This document shows positions 52,925 through 61,594 of a stretch of 64,000 nucleotides of DNA, piece by piece (within the stretch, counting starts at the first letter, position 1; the number at the start of each line of letters is the position of its first letter). The notes below the pieces were generated by a model. It was not told the origin of the DNA and ran no database searches. It was given only the letters and a program-made list of their open reading frames with translations. Origin of the DNA: Phoenicibacter sp963592435 (GTDB lineage Bacteria > Actinomycetota > Coriobacteriia > Coriobacteriales > Eggerthellaceae); the NCBI GenBank assembly GCA_963592435.1, contig CAVAWT010000006.1:10633-74632 (forward strand), written 5' to 3'. The position numbers and the translations under genes were made by a program.

Positions 52925-53052
52925 TAAAATCTCTTTTTTAACAAAATTGTTAAAGGTATATAAACAGCGATAATTTTTATTAATTATCAGTTGCTCCCTT
53001 ATAATTAAGTTTAAGAACAATCAAAACTTTTATTGTAAGGGGGCATTTTTTT
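52925..53052 (+). promoter_or_regulatory. Spacer and candidate promoter of the dap operon
   Basis: TTTTTTAACA-AAAT-TGTTAAA (about 52934-52953) could be a weak hairpin after thrH. A -10 box TATAAT is at 53000-53005. AAGGGGG precedes the dapA ATG by ten bases. At 128 bp the spacer is too short for a full lysine riboswitch, and no such motif is visible. Confidence 0.4.
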
Positions 53053-53937
53053 ATGACAACTCCAATTTTTGAAGGCGTGGCAACAGCTCTGATCACACCT
53101 TTTAAAGATGACAAAGTTGACTTTGAGTCTTTTGGTAAGTTCATCGATTGGCAAATTGAAAGTGGCGTTGACGCTCTTGTTGTTTGCGGAACAACTGGCG
53201 AAGGCTCGACGCTAACAGACGAAGAGCACAGAGAGTGCATCAAATTCGTCATCGAACACACAAACAAACGCGTTCCAGTTATTGCAGGCACAGGTTCAAA
53301 CGACACAGCTTATGCTCTCGATTTGTCACGCGCCGCTTGCGACTTTGGAGCTGACGCCTTGTTGGTCGTCACACCCTATTACAACAAAGCAACACAGGAC
53401 GGCTTGGTTGAAACGTTTGAGAAAATTGCTGAAGTCAGCACGAAACCCATCATACTTTACAACGTGCCATCACGCACAGGCGTAAACATCTTGCCTTCAA
53501 CATATGCTCGACTTTGTGACAACGAAAAAATTGCCGCAATAAAAGAAGCCAACGGCGACATACCATCAGTTGCAGAAACCAAAAGTTTGATCGGCGACAA
53601 AATGACAGTCTATTCAGGAAACGATGACCAGATCACGGCAATGATGTCGCTTGGCGCAAAAGGCGTAATTTCAGTTTTGTCAAACGTAATACCACAGCAA
53701 ACCGCCGAAATGGCTCACGCAGCACTTGAAGGAGATTTTGAAAAGTCAGCAAAACTTCAAATTGAGTGGTTTGATCTTTGCAAAGCTCTCTTTTCTGAAG
53801 TCAACCCAATTCCTGTCAAGTCGGCTTGCGCAAAAATGGGATGGTGCGAAAATTCGCTCCGCTTGCCACTGACACAAATGTCAAGCGAGAACGAAGCACA
53901 TTTGTTCGACGTTATGAAAAAGCATGGTGTTATTTAA
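53053..53937 (+). CDS. dapA: 4-hydroxy-tetrahydrodipicolinate synthase
   Basis: Condenses pyruvate with aspartate semialdehyde, the first committed step to diaminopimelate and lysine. TTGEGSTL starts at residue 47, the tyrosine Y136 is in YNVPSRTG, and the Schiff-base lysine K164 is in AAIKEANGD. 294 aa is typical. It is the first gene of dapA-dapB-dapF-dapL-lysA and abuts the dapB start. Confidence 0.97.
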   Translation: MTTPIFEGVATALITPFKDDKVDFESFGKFIDWQIESGVDALVVCGTTGEGSTLTDEEHRECIKFVIEHTNKRVPVIAGTGSNDTAYALDLSRAACDFGADALLVVTPYYNKATQDGLVETFEKIAEVSTKPIILYNVPSRTGVNILPSTYARLCDNEKIAAIKEANGDIPSVAETKSLIGDKMTVYSGNDDQITAMMSLGAKGVISVLSNVIPQQTAEMAHAALEGDFEKSAKLQIEWFDLCKALFSEVNPIPVKSACAKMGWCENSLRLPLTQMSSENEAHLFDVMKKHGVI

Positions 53938-54678
53938 ATGAATAAAGTAATTGTTGTTGGTGCCCTCGGTAAAATGGGCAAAAAAGTGATCGAGGCAATT
54001 GAAAGAGCAGAAGATTTTGAACTCGTTTATGCGGTTGATGCTGGAGCAAAAGATGTTGAGGGTTGCGAAGAGTCAATTAGCAACTTTGGTGGCGAAGCTG
54101 ATTGCTTAATCGACTTTTCATTCCACACTTCAGCCCCTGAAATCTCAACATTTATAAAAGAGAAAAAAATTCCAGCAGTCATTGCAACGACTGGGCACAA
54201 CGAAGCAGAAACAGAAGCCATTGAAGAAGCTTCAAAGTTTGCACCTGTTTTCTTTGCAGGAAACATGAGCGTTGGCGTTGGTCTCACGTCGAAACTCGCT
54301 TGCCAAGTTGCCTCCATGTTTCCAGATGCTGATTGTGAGATCATCGAGACTCACCACAACCAAAAAATGGACGCACCATCAGGCACCGCCCTCATGATTG
54401 CAAACGACATCAAAAAAACGCGCGGTAAGGGCGAATTTGTTTGCGGACGTGCTGGAATGTGCGGACGAGGCGAAGATGAAATTGGGATTTCTGCAGTCAG
54501 ACTCGGAAACATTGTTGGGCAACATTCAATCATTTTCGACACTGGATCAGAACAGATTGAGATCAAACACACATCTCACGATCGCTCTCTTTTTGCTGAT
54601 GGAGCGCTTTTTGCTGCTCGTTTCTTGCAGGGAAAAGAAGCTGGGCTATATGGAATGGATGATTTGTTATGCGCATAA
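53938..54678 (+). CDS. dapB: 4-hydroxy-tetrahydrodipicolinate reductase
   Basis: Protein of 246 aa with the N-terminal nucleotide-binding GALGKMGKKV and the substrate signature ETHHNQKMDAPSGTAL. It reduces the DapA product to tetrahydrodipicolinate. The start codon follows the dapA stop without spacer, and the end overlaps the dapF start by ten bases, giving tight coupling. Confidence 0.97.
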   Translation: MNKVIVVGALGKMGKKVIEAIERAEDFELVYAVDAGAKDVEGCEESISNFGGEADCLIDFSFHTSAPEISTFIKEKKIPAVIATTGHNEAETEAIEEASKFAPVFFAGNMSVGVGLTSKLACQVASMFPDADCEIIETHHNQKMDAPSGTALMIANDIKKTRGKGEFVCGRAGMCGRGEDEIGISAVRLGNIVGQHSIIFDTGSEQIEIKHTSHDRSLFADGALFAARFLQGKEAGLYGMDDLLCA

Positions 54679-55514
54679 ATTTCACAAAAATGCACGGATG
54701 CGCAAATGACTACATCTACATAAATTGCTTGGATGGTCTCGACTTTGACCCAGAAGAACTCGCCAAAATCATGAGTCCGCGCCATTTTTCTGTTGGTGCA
54801 GACGGTCTTGTTTGCATATGCTCAAGCGACGTGGCTGATGCGAAGATGAGGATGTTTAATTTGGACGGCTCTGAAGGCATGATGTGCGGAAATGCCATCC
54901 GTTGCGTCGGAAAATATCTCTACGACAACAAAATCACAAAAAAAGATGAGATAAAAATTGAGACATTAAGTGGCATAAAGACGCTGAAGTTAGCAATAGC
55001 TAACGGCTCTGTTGAGCAAGTGACAGTAGAGATGGGCAAAGCCAGTTTTGAGCCATCAGACATTCCAATTTCGCAAGATAAGGAAGCGCTGAAACAAGAG
55101 TTAGCAGTGGCTAACCAAAAGTGGGAAATTACTGCAGTTAGCATGGGAAACCCCCACTGTGTCATCGTGACGGATAACATCGACTCACTCGATTTGGCAA
55201 AAATTGGACCTCAATTTGAGAACCACCCACTATTCCCAGAGCGCGTCAACACTGAATTTATCGAACAGGTGTCAGACACTCATTTAAAGATGCGCGTTTG
55301 GGAGCGAGGAAGTGGCGAGACTTACGCATGCGGAACTGGTGCTTGTGCAACGGTTGCAGCGTGCGTTAAAAATGGAATTTGTGAGCCAAACACTCCGGTT
55401 CAAGTTGAGCTCATTGGTGGAACATTGACAATCGAATGCTCAGATGAATACGACATAAAAATGACTGGACCAGCGAAAAAAGTTTATGAAGGAGTTTTTG
55501 AATATGAATGTTAG
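54669..55514 (+). CDS. dapF: Diaminopimelate epimerase
   Basis: Converts LL- to meso-diaminopimelate. Both catalytic cysteines are present: C73 in MMCGNAIRCVG and C221 in YACGTGACAT. At 281 aa it is full length. It overlaps dapB at its start and dapL at its end. Confidence 0.97.
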   Translation: MRINFTKMHGCANDYIYINCLDGLDFDPEELAKIMSPRHFSVGADGLVCICSSDVADAKMRMFNLDGSEGMMCGNAIRCVGKYLYDNKITKKDEIKIETLSGIKTLKLAIANGSVEQVTVEMGKASFEPSDIPISQDKEALKQELAVANQKWEITAVSMGNPHCVIVTDNIDSLDLAKIGPQFENHPLFPERVNTEFIEQVSDTHLKMRVWERGSGETYACGTGACATVAACVKNGICEPNTPVQVELIGGTLTIECSDEYDIKMTGPAKKVYEGVFEYEC

Positions 55515-56685
55515 CGTAAATGAAAACTTTAAGCGCTTTGAAGATAACTACCTTTTTGTCGAATGTGCAAAACGAATCGGCGCTTTTCAAGAAGCAAATC
55601 CCGACAAAAACGTCATAAAGCTCAGCATCGGAGATGTCACATTGCCACTGCCAAGTGTTGCAATTGAGGCACTTCACAAGGCAGTTGATGAGCAAGCTGA
55701 CGCAAAAACTTTCATGGGATATGCGCCTGAAAGTGGCTATGAATTTTCAAGGGTGGCTGTTTCCGACTATTATAAACGTCGAGGCGTCGATGTCGCGAGC
55801 GACGAGGTATTCATTTCTGACGGTGCAAAGAGCGACTGCGGAAACATCCTTGACCTTCTGGGCCATGTCGATGTCTATGTTCCTGACCCAGTTTATCCAG
55901 CATACGTTGATGCAAACATAATGGCAGGTAACGACATACACTACGTCCCTGGCACAATTGAAGATGGCTTTGCTCCATTGCCAAACGATTCGATATCAAG
56001 TGGATCTGTCATATACATCTGCTCTCCAAACAACCCGACAGGAAGCGTGTACTCTCATGAGAAATTAAAAACTTGGGTCGACTTCGCAAACGAAAAGGAA
56101 TGCCTAATCATTTTTGACTCTGCGTATGAAGCTTTTGTGGCGGATTCTTCCCCTCGCTCAATTTTTGAGATCGAGGGTGCGAAAAATTGCGCAATTGAGA
56201 TTTGCTCACTATCAAAAACTGCTGGGTTCACAGGAACTCGCTTCGGATGGATGATCGTTCCAACAGGCATGGAAAGCCATGGACTTAACTTCAACGCCGC
56301 TTGGAACAGAAGACAATCCACACGCTTTAATGGTGTTCCTTACGTCATCCAAAAGGCAGCACAAGCAGTGTTAAGCGTTGAAGGCATGAAAATTTGCGCT
56401 GAAAACATTGATTACTACAAAAAAAACGCTAAAAAATTGAGCGACTTTTTGAGCAATAAAGGCTACAAATTCACAGGAGGCATCAATTCTCCCTACATTT
56501 GGATGCAAACGAAAGACAACATGAAGAGCTGGGATTTCTTCGACTTGATGTTAAACGAAGCTCAGATTGCTGGCACCCCTGGAGTCGGCTTTGGATCTCA
56601 GGGCGAAGGCTATTTCCGCTTGACTTCATTTGGAAAGGCTGAAGATTACGACGAAGCAATTTCTCGCCTAGACAAAATCTTGTAA
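55504..56685 (+). CDS. dapL: LL-diaminopimelate aminotransferase
   Basis: PLP enzyme of 393 aa that turns tetrahydrodipicolinate into LL-diaminopimelate in one step, so dapD, dapC and dapE are not needed. IKLSIGDVTLPLP, CSPNNPTGS and the PLP lysine K238 in SLSKTAGFTGTRFGW are diagnostic of the DapL group. ATG 55504 is chosen because AAGGAG lies about nine bases upstream inside the dapF end; an earlier in-frame ATG at 55486 would skip it. It overlaps dapF by 11 bases. Confidence 0.95.
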   Translation: MNVSVNENFKRFEDNYLFVECAKRIGAFQEANPDKNVIKLSIGDVTLPLPSVAIEALHKAVDEQADAKTFMGYAPESGYEFSRVAVSDYYKRRGVDVASDEVFISDGAKSDCGNILDLLGHVDVYVPDPVYPAYVDANIMAGNDIHYVPGTIEDGFAPLPNDSISSGSVIYICSPNNPTGSVYSHEKLKTWVDFANEKECLIIFDSAYEAFVADSSPRSIFEIEGAKNCAIEICSLSKTAGFTGTRFGWMIVPTGMESHGLNFNAAWNRRQSTRFNGVPYVIQKAAQAVLSVEGMKICAENIDYYKKNAKKLSDFLSNKGYKFTGGINSPYIWMQTKDNMKSWDFFDLMLNEAQIAGTPGVGFGSQGEGYFRLTSFGKAEDYDEAISRLDKIL

Positions 56686-56727
56686 ATTTTTTCTATAGAT
56701 AATATCAGTAATAATAAGGATAATAAT

Positions 56728-58023
56728 ATGTTGCATAATAACTTAGATGTTAACGAGGTAGGACACTTAACATTCGCAGGACTTGACACTGTTGATCTCG
56801 CCAATGAGTATGGCACTCCTGCCTATCTCATCGATGAAAACATGGTCTTAGACAACATTAAGACTTACCAAAAAGCGATGAAGGAGTTTTTTGGAGAAGG
56901 CTCGAAACCACTCTTTGCGAGCAAAGCTCTTTCCTATTGCGACATATATCGCCTCATGAGTGAAGTTGATGCTTACATCGATGTTGTGTCTCCTGGCGAG
57001 CTTTTCACAGCAGACAAAGCAGGCTTCGATCTTGAAAACGCTTTTTTTCATGGCTCGAACAAAACAGACGACGACATCGCTTTAGGCTTAGAAAAAGGGG
57101 TTGGCTATTTCATCGTCGACAACGTCTTTGAACTTGAAGAAATCAGCGATCAAGCAAAAGCGCGAGGGGTCACGCAAAAGATATTGCTTCGAGTGACACC
57201 TGGCATCGACCCACACACACATGCAAAAATTAACACTGGAAAGGTCGACTCAAAGTTTGGGGCTCCAATCGAAACAGGAATGGCAGAAAAACTTTTCTTA
57301 AAAGTCATGGAAACGCCAAACGTTAGTTTGCGTGGTTTTCACAGCCACATTGGTTCTCAAATTTTTGAGACTGAGCCATTCAGTGACGCAGCGAGGATCA
57401 TGCTTGAGTTCGTCGCAATGCTAAAAGAAAAGCACAACTTCGACACAGAGTACCTAAACCTTGGTGGTGGCTTTGGTGTTCGCTATACTAAAAACGACCC
57501 ACAAATTGATTATGCAGAGAGAATCAAGAAGCTCTCTGGAGAAATTAAAGGTCACTGCAACGACTTCGGAATTGCTCAGCCTAAAATTTTGATGGAACCT
57601 GGGCGCTCAATTGTTGCGGCTGCTGGAGCTACGATTTATGAAATTGGAGCGACTAAAGAAATTGAAGGCTTCAAAAACTATGCAAGCGTGGACGGTGGAA
57701 TGACCGACAACCCGAGGTATGCACTTTATCAATCGCCCTACACTTGCCTTCTTGCAAACAAAATGAATGAAAAGGCTGACTTCACATGCACAATTGCTGG
57801 AAGGTGCTGTGAGAGTGGAGACTTGATTCAAGAAGACGTCACGATCCCGAAACCAACTCGTGGCGACATTTTGGCTGTCCTTTGCACAGGGGCATACAAC
57901 TATTCAATGGCATCAAATTATAATCGCGTTCCTCGCCCTCCAATCATAGCAATCCGCGATGGGCAATCACGCGTCTCAGTTCGTCGCGAGACATATTCTG
58001 ATCTTTGCGCGCTTGACGCTTAG
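56728..58023 (+). CDS. lysA: Diaminopimelate decarboxylase
   Basis: PLP-dependent enzyme of 431 aa making lysine from meso-diaminopimelate. The PLP lysine is K66 in PLFASKALSY; HSHIGSQ, LGGGFGV and EPGRSIVAAAG follow, and the C-terminal CCESGD segment supplies the second-site cysteine. It closes the dap operon 42 bp after dapL, and a short AT-rich spacer (TATAGATAATATC) could carry an extra promoter. Its end converges on the MFS gene. Confidence 0.96.
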   Translation: MLHNNLDVNEVGHLTFAGLDTVDLANEYGTPAYLIDENMVLDNIKTYQKAMKEFFGEGSKPLFASKALSYCDIYRLMSEVDAYIDVVSPGELFTADKAGFDLENAFFHGSNKTDDDIALGLEKGVGYFIVDNVFELEEISDQAKARGVTQKILLRVTPGIDPHTHAKINTGKVDSKFGAPIETGMAEKLFLKVMETPNVSLRGFHSHIGSQIFETEPFSDAARIMLEFVAMLKEKHNFDTEYLNLGGGFGVRYTKNDPQIDYAERIKKLSGEIKGHCNDFGIAQPKILMEPGRSIVAAAGATIYEIGATKEIEGFKNYASVDGGMTDNPRYALYQSPYTCLLANKMNEKADFTCTIAGRCCESGDLIQEDVTIPKPTRGDILAVLCTGAYNYSMASNYNRVPRPPIIAIRDGQSRVSVRRETYSDLCALDA

Positions 58024-58038
58024 ATGACGATTTAAAAA

Positions 58039-59379
58039 TTAGTTGCTGATTGAAACTTCTGAGAGCTCAGTGTTAGAGTGCTCTTTTGAGCAAAGAATTG
58101 CAATGAGCGCAATGACGGCGATTGCTATGAAATAAAAACCTGGTGCAAGCTCGTTTCCAGTTGAATTTACCAGCATTAGAGAAATTGCGGAGCACGAGCC
58201 ACCAAAAATGGCGTTCGCCAAGTTGAATGTGAATGCAAAACCCGTGAAGCGAACTTCAGTTGGATATTGCTCTGAGAGATAGCTCGCCAAAGTGCCGTCG
58301 TTTATGCACAAGAGCAACGCCATGAAGAGCTCGGAAGCAAGAATTAAGAAGAAGTCTTGCGAATTTAGGAGCATATAGCACGGCACCGTGAAAACGATAA
58401 AACCAATCGCTGCAACGATCAACATGCGTTTTCTGCCAAAATGATCCGAGATCCAACCTGATGCGAAAATTAGCGCGATGTAGGAAAGCAAAACGATGTT
58501 TGTTATCTGCGTTGCTGAAACTGAATCATATTTAACGACAGTTTCGAGGTAGGAAGGCATAAAAGTCAAAACAGCATAGAACCCAATGGCGTTTAACATG
58601 GCGCTTCCAAAACAGATCAGCGTCGTTTTTGGATATTTGAAAATAACGTCTCTGACAGGCGTGTTAGTTTGCGTTTTTTCTCCATGCTCAGCTTCTGCTG
58701 CCATTTTTTCATAAACTGGGGAATCTTGCAAGTGAACACGGATGTAGTTTGTTATCCAGCCCAAAGGCAAAGCAAGCAAAAACGGAATTCTCCAGCCCCA
58801 CGACAAAACAAATTCGGCATCCGACCCGCCACATGCTGCAAACATCCACATAGCAAAGAGTGAGCCGACAAAAAGACCAGTGGCTGTGGACGCAGGCACA
58901 GCTGAGACGTAGAGTCCACGCTTTTCTTTAGGCGCATATTCAGCAATGAAGGTCGAAGCTCCTGCATATTCTCCAGATGCTGAAAAACTTTGAACACAAC
59001 GGCACAACAACAAAAGAAGTGGCGCAATCAAGCCTATCATTGCGTATCCTGGCAAACACCCCATCAAAAACGTGGCAGTTGTCATGACAAGAATTGATAC
59101 AGAAAGCGTCCATTTTCGCCCTTTTTTATCTCCTAAGTTTCCCCAGAAAAGAGCACCGATCGGGCGCACGAGAAACGAAAGAGCAAAAAGGGCGAACGCC
59201 ATCATCGTGTTGACAAGCGGGTCTCCTTCAGGGAAAAAGACGATTCCAATCGTCACAGCGAAATAGGAATAGCTTGCATAGTCAAACCATTCAATGAAGT
59301 TGCCAAGAAAGCTCGACAAAACAACTTTTTTAAGCATTGCCTGCTTTTCTTCGTTGGTTATGTTTGCAACATCTGCCAT
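58039..59379 (-). CDS. MFS transporter, metabolite:H+ symporter (ProP/ShiA-like)
   Basis: Protein of 446 aa with 12 hydrophobic segments. The N-terminus carries NFIEWFDYASYSYFAVTIG followed by FLVRPIGALFWGNLGDKKGR, the standard signature of the metabolite:H+ symporter family (ProP, KgtP, ShiA). Its gene lies 76 bp downstream of an amidinotransferase gene on the same strand, so its solute may be the amidino donor, acceptor or product (such as arginine, glycine or a guanidino compound). No Shine-Dalgarno sequence is visible; a hairpin (59385-59413) ends five bases before the ATG. Confidence 0.88.
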   Translation of the reverse strand: MADVANITNEEKQAMLKKVVLSSFLGNFIEWFDYASYSYFAVTIGIVFFPEGDPLVNTMMAFALFALSFLVRPIGALFWGNLGDKKGRKWTLSVSILVMTTATFLMGCLPGYAMIGLIAPLLLLLCRCVQSFSASGEYAGASTFIAEYAPKEKRGLYVSAVPASTATGLFVGSLFAMWMFAACGGSDAEFVLSWGWRIPFLLALPLGWITNYIRVHLQDSPVYEKMAAEAEHGEKTQTNTPVRDVIFKYPKTTLICFGSAMLNAIGFYAVLTFMPSYLETVVKYDSVSATQITNIVLLSYIALIFASGWISDHFGRKRMLIVAAIGFIVFTVPCYMLLNSQDFFLILASELFMALLLCINDGTLASYLSEQYPTEVRFTGFAFTFNLANAIFGGSCSAISLMLVNSTGNELAPGFYFIAIAVIALIAILCSKEHSNTELSEVSISN

Positions 59380-59384
59380 AAATA

Positions 59385-59413
59385 AAGGGTTCTAAAAATT
59401 TAATAGAACCCTT
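59385..59413 (-). terminator. Hairpin between amidinotransferase and MFS genes (attenuator or terminator)
   Basis: A perfect 9-bp inverted repeat AAGGGTTCT/AGAACCCTT with an 11-base loop. On the minus strand it is followed by TATTTATG, the ATG being the MFS start. It could terminate or attenuate transcription, or cover the MFS start region. A poly-U run is short. Confidence 0.5.
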
Positions 59414-59455
59414 AACATTATACAGCGTTATTTTCTAAAATGTGACTTTGTTTAA

Positions 59456-60601
59456 TTAATCCCACATTTCAGGACGAACAAGCGTTGTGTCTTTGACACG
59501 ATTTGGGAAATAATCTTCACAACCACCCTCGCGATAGACATCCGCAGTGCAGCAATGAAGACCGCCACCAAATGGATAGGCATCGCGCAAATCGCAAGGA
59601 ATGACATTCATTCCCAACTTGTCCATCTGCTCCATCTGATGAACCTCTGATGCTTCAACAACGACAGTCTTCGGGTCGAGAACGAGGCAGTTCATCGAAA
59701 GCCAAACGCTTGAATAGCAAAGCTCAGGTGGCTCATCATGTGCTGGCTGAGCAGCCTCAACAATTTGCCAATCGTTTGCTTCAAAAATCGCGCGTTGTTC
59801 TTCAGGGAGCGGACGCACAGGGTTGTTGATTATGAGGCCTGGGCGAAGTGGCACAAACGTTGCATCAATGTGAATTGGGTAAGGATCACCTGGGAAATTA
59901 ACAGCGTGAATTCTAAGGTCAGGGTAATATCTCTGCATCCAGTCCATTGCAGCGCGATTCGTTGTTAAGCCGTGCTGAACGAAGATGTCTTTGCCCATGC
60001 GCATCCAGTCTGCCGCATCCCACATCGGCTCAACCTCAGTTGTGACAAAGTCTTTTGCAGCTGTTCTTTGAAGGCGCTCTTCCAAAGAAATTGACTCGTC
60101 ATAATAGTTGTGTTTATAGGACTTGTCAGTTAAGCGAGGACGTGGAGCTTGAGTCCACTTGAACTCAGGGTCTTCCTCAAAATACTTCTCCATCAGTGGC
60201 CAATAGGCGAGATATTCAAAATATCTGCACCTAAACGAATTTGCAGAAGCCATGATTTCGTTGCCGACAGTCAAAAGAATGTCTCGAGGTGGCATGCAAC
60301 CCATCATCGAGTCATTTGTGAAATCTGGAGTGGCGATTTTTTGATTCCACTGCAAAGGTGTTGGACGATCGACCTTGATTCCGCGATCTTCCAAAATTTT
60401 AACCAAGCGATCAAGAGCAGCGTTTCCAGCTTCAACGGTGCGAAGAGGACGAAGTCCCCACATGCCTCGCATGTCTGAATCAACAGGCACTTTTTCTGAA
60501 GTTGCTGGCTCCTCTGGTGGAATCATACCATTGTCGCATCTGCCAACGATGACGTGCTTCAGCGGATCCCAGTCGTTCCATGAATTAACAATTTTTGTCA
60601 T
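59456..60601 (-). CDS. Amidinotransferase (glycine amidinotransferase/AGAT-like)
   Basis: Protein of 381 aa closely following the AGAT/StrB pattern: MPPRDILLTVGNEI, RYFEYLAYWPLMEKYF, the catalytic aspartate in WDAADWMRMGKDIF, the histidine in YPIHIDATF and the catalytic cysteine C350 in GGGLHCCTADV. It transfers an amidino group from arginine to an amine, giving ornithine and a guanidino product. The acceptor may be glycine or another amine. Start ATG 60601 has GGAGG nine bases upstream; the open frame upstream to 60868 crosses the tRNA gene and is not coding. The MFS gene downstream suggests linked transport. Confidence 0.9.
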   Translation of the reverse strand: MTKIVNSWNDWDPLKHVIVGRCDNGMIPPEEPATSEKVPVDSDMRGMWGLRPLRTVEAGNAALDRLVKILEDRGIKVDRPTPLQWNQKIATPDFTNDSMMGCMPPRDILLTVGNEIMASANSFRCRYFEYLAYWPLMEKYFEEDPEFKWTQAPRPRLTDKSYKHNYYDESISLEERLQRTAAKDFVTTEVEPMWDAADWMRMGKDIFVQHGLTTNRAAMDWMQRYYPDLRIHAVNFPGDPYPIHIDATFVPLRPGLIINNPVRPLPEEQRAIFEANDWQIVEAAQPAHDEPPELCYSSVWLSMNCLVLDPKTVVVEASEVHQMEQMDKLGMNVIPCDLRDAYPFGGGLHCCTADVYREGGCEDYFPNRVKDTTLVRPEMWD

Positions 60602-60723
60602 TTTTTCATTCCTCCATAAAATGTGAAAAGCTAACACATATAAGATAGCACAAAGCACACACAAAAAATGTTTTAATTCGTGGGTTGAAACATTGTTTTT
60701 TAAGTTACAATTAAAAACGGTTC

Positions 60724-60814
60724 GGAGGAGTGACCGAGAGGCCGAAGGTGCTCGCCTGCTAAGTGAGTATGGGCCACAAGCCCATCTAGGGTTCGAATCC
60801 CTACTCCTCCGCCA
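60724..60814 (+). tRNA. tRNA-Ser (anticodon GCU)
   Basis: Complete cloverleaf: acceptor GGAGGAG (60724-60730) pairs with CTCCTCC (60804-60810), followed by G and encoded CCA (60812-60814). The anticodon stem CTCGC/GTGAG encloses CTGCTAA with anticodon GCT at 60758-60760. A long variable arm (TATGGGCCACAAGCCCATC) and T arm GGGTTCGAATCCC are typical of class II tRNA-Ser. It reads AGC and AGU. Confidence 0.97.
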
Positions 60815-60821
60815 GTCAAAA

Positions 60822-60847
60822 TTGCGATTTTCTACCGAAAATCGCAA
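60822..60847 (+). terminator. Hairpin downstream of tRNA-Ser
   Basis: Perfect 11-bp stem TTGCGATTTTC/GAAAATCGCAA with loop TACC, starting eight bases after the tRNA CCA. No U-tract follows, so it may be a processing or termination signal. Confidence 0.45.
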
Positions 60848-60901
60848 CACTGACACGTTGCGAAACAATCTGTTCGGAATCTTCGTCCTGCAAACAAAGC
60901 C

Positions 60902-61360
60902 CGCGACCAGTCGGTCAGCGAGCTTTGTTTTCGAGCGAATCTCCTCGAACAGTCTTGTTTCTCACTTACACTTCCTCAACCTTCATGGCTTTTTGTCCGT
61001 TGATAGCATTACAGAAGCTAGATTTTTGCTACGCTCGCAAGACACGCGAATTATCGGCACCTCGAAAAGCAGATCATTATTTCTCGCTCGATTTCCACAC
61101 GAAATTGTCTCACCAGAAACGCGCAGTCGGGCTAACGGCGCGACCAGTCGGTCAGCGAGCTTTGTTTTCGAACGAATCTCCTCGAACAGGCTTGTTTCTC
61201 ACTTCATTTTCTTCAACCTTAATGGCTTTTTGTCCGTTGATCGCATTACAGTAGCTAGATTTTTGCTACGCTCGCAAGACACGCGAATTATCGGCACCTC
61301 GAAAAGCAGATTGTTATTTCTGGCTCGATTTCCACACTAAATTGACTCATCAGAAGCGAT
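60902..61360 (+). repeat. Two tandem copies of a 237-bp repeat
   Basis: Copy 1 starts at 60902 (CGCGACCAGTCGGTCAGCGA) and copy 2 at 61139 with the same sequence; similarity runs through CTCGCAAGACACGCGAATTA to about 61355. The two differ at scattered positions, including single-base changes that keep the same length, so they are aligned without gaps over nearly the entire unit. The region between tRNA-Ser and the zinc-ribbon gene holds no convincing gene; an open frame runs through but has no start signal. The nature of the unit (duplicated element, RNA gene or remnant) is unknown. Confidence 0.75.
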
Positions 61361-61594
61361 CAAGTGAATTATACCTTAGTTTCTTTAGCCGTTCTTAGTC
61401 ATTTTAGCTGCGTTTAGTTTCTTTAGCTAAATTCATGGTGTCAGACATCTTTTTTCAAACTGGCGTGCTCAGGTGGCATTGTTAGAGACTTTCCCTACAG
61501 AATCCTAGGTAGCAATCGCCTTTGCTTATGCGTATTCCATAGGAGAAAAGAGGGAAGCTGTCAGTCACGATTTTTCTCGCAAGCGCTTGGTTTG
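61361..61594. other. Gene-free stretch after the tandem repeat
   Basis: AT-rich sequence with the repetitive TAGTTTCTTTAGC/TAGCTAAATT stretch near 61377-61432 and a GTGTCAGACA half-palindrome near 61439 related to the REP-like palindromes. No RNA or gene was recognised. Confidence 0.4.

Noticed and set aside
52925..53052. Lysine riboswitch before dapA
   Set aside because: The spacer is only 128 bp, and no lysine-riboswitch core is visible.
60602..60868. N-terminal extension of the amidinotransferase
   Set aside because: It is translated from the antisense of tRNA-Ser; GGAGG before ATG 60601 marks the true start.
60693..61340. 215-codon open frame across tRNA-Ser and the tandem repeat
   Set aside because: It reads through the tRNA gene and a hairpin, and its repetitive protein only mirrors the DNA duplication.
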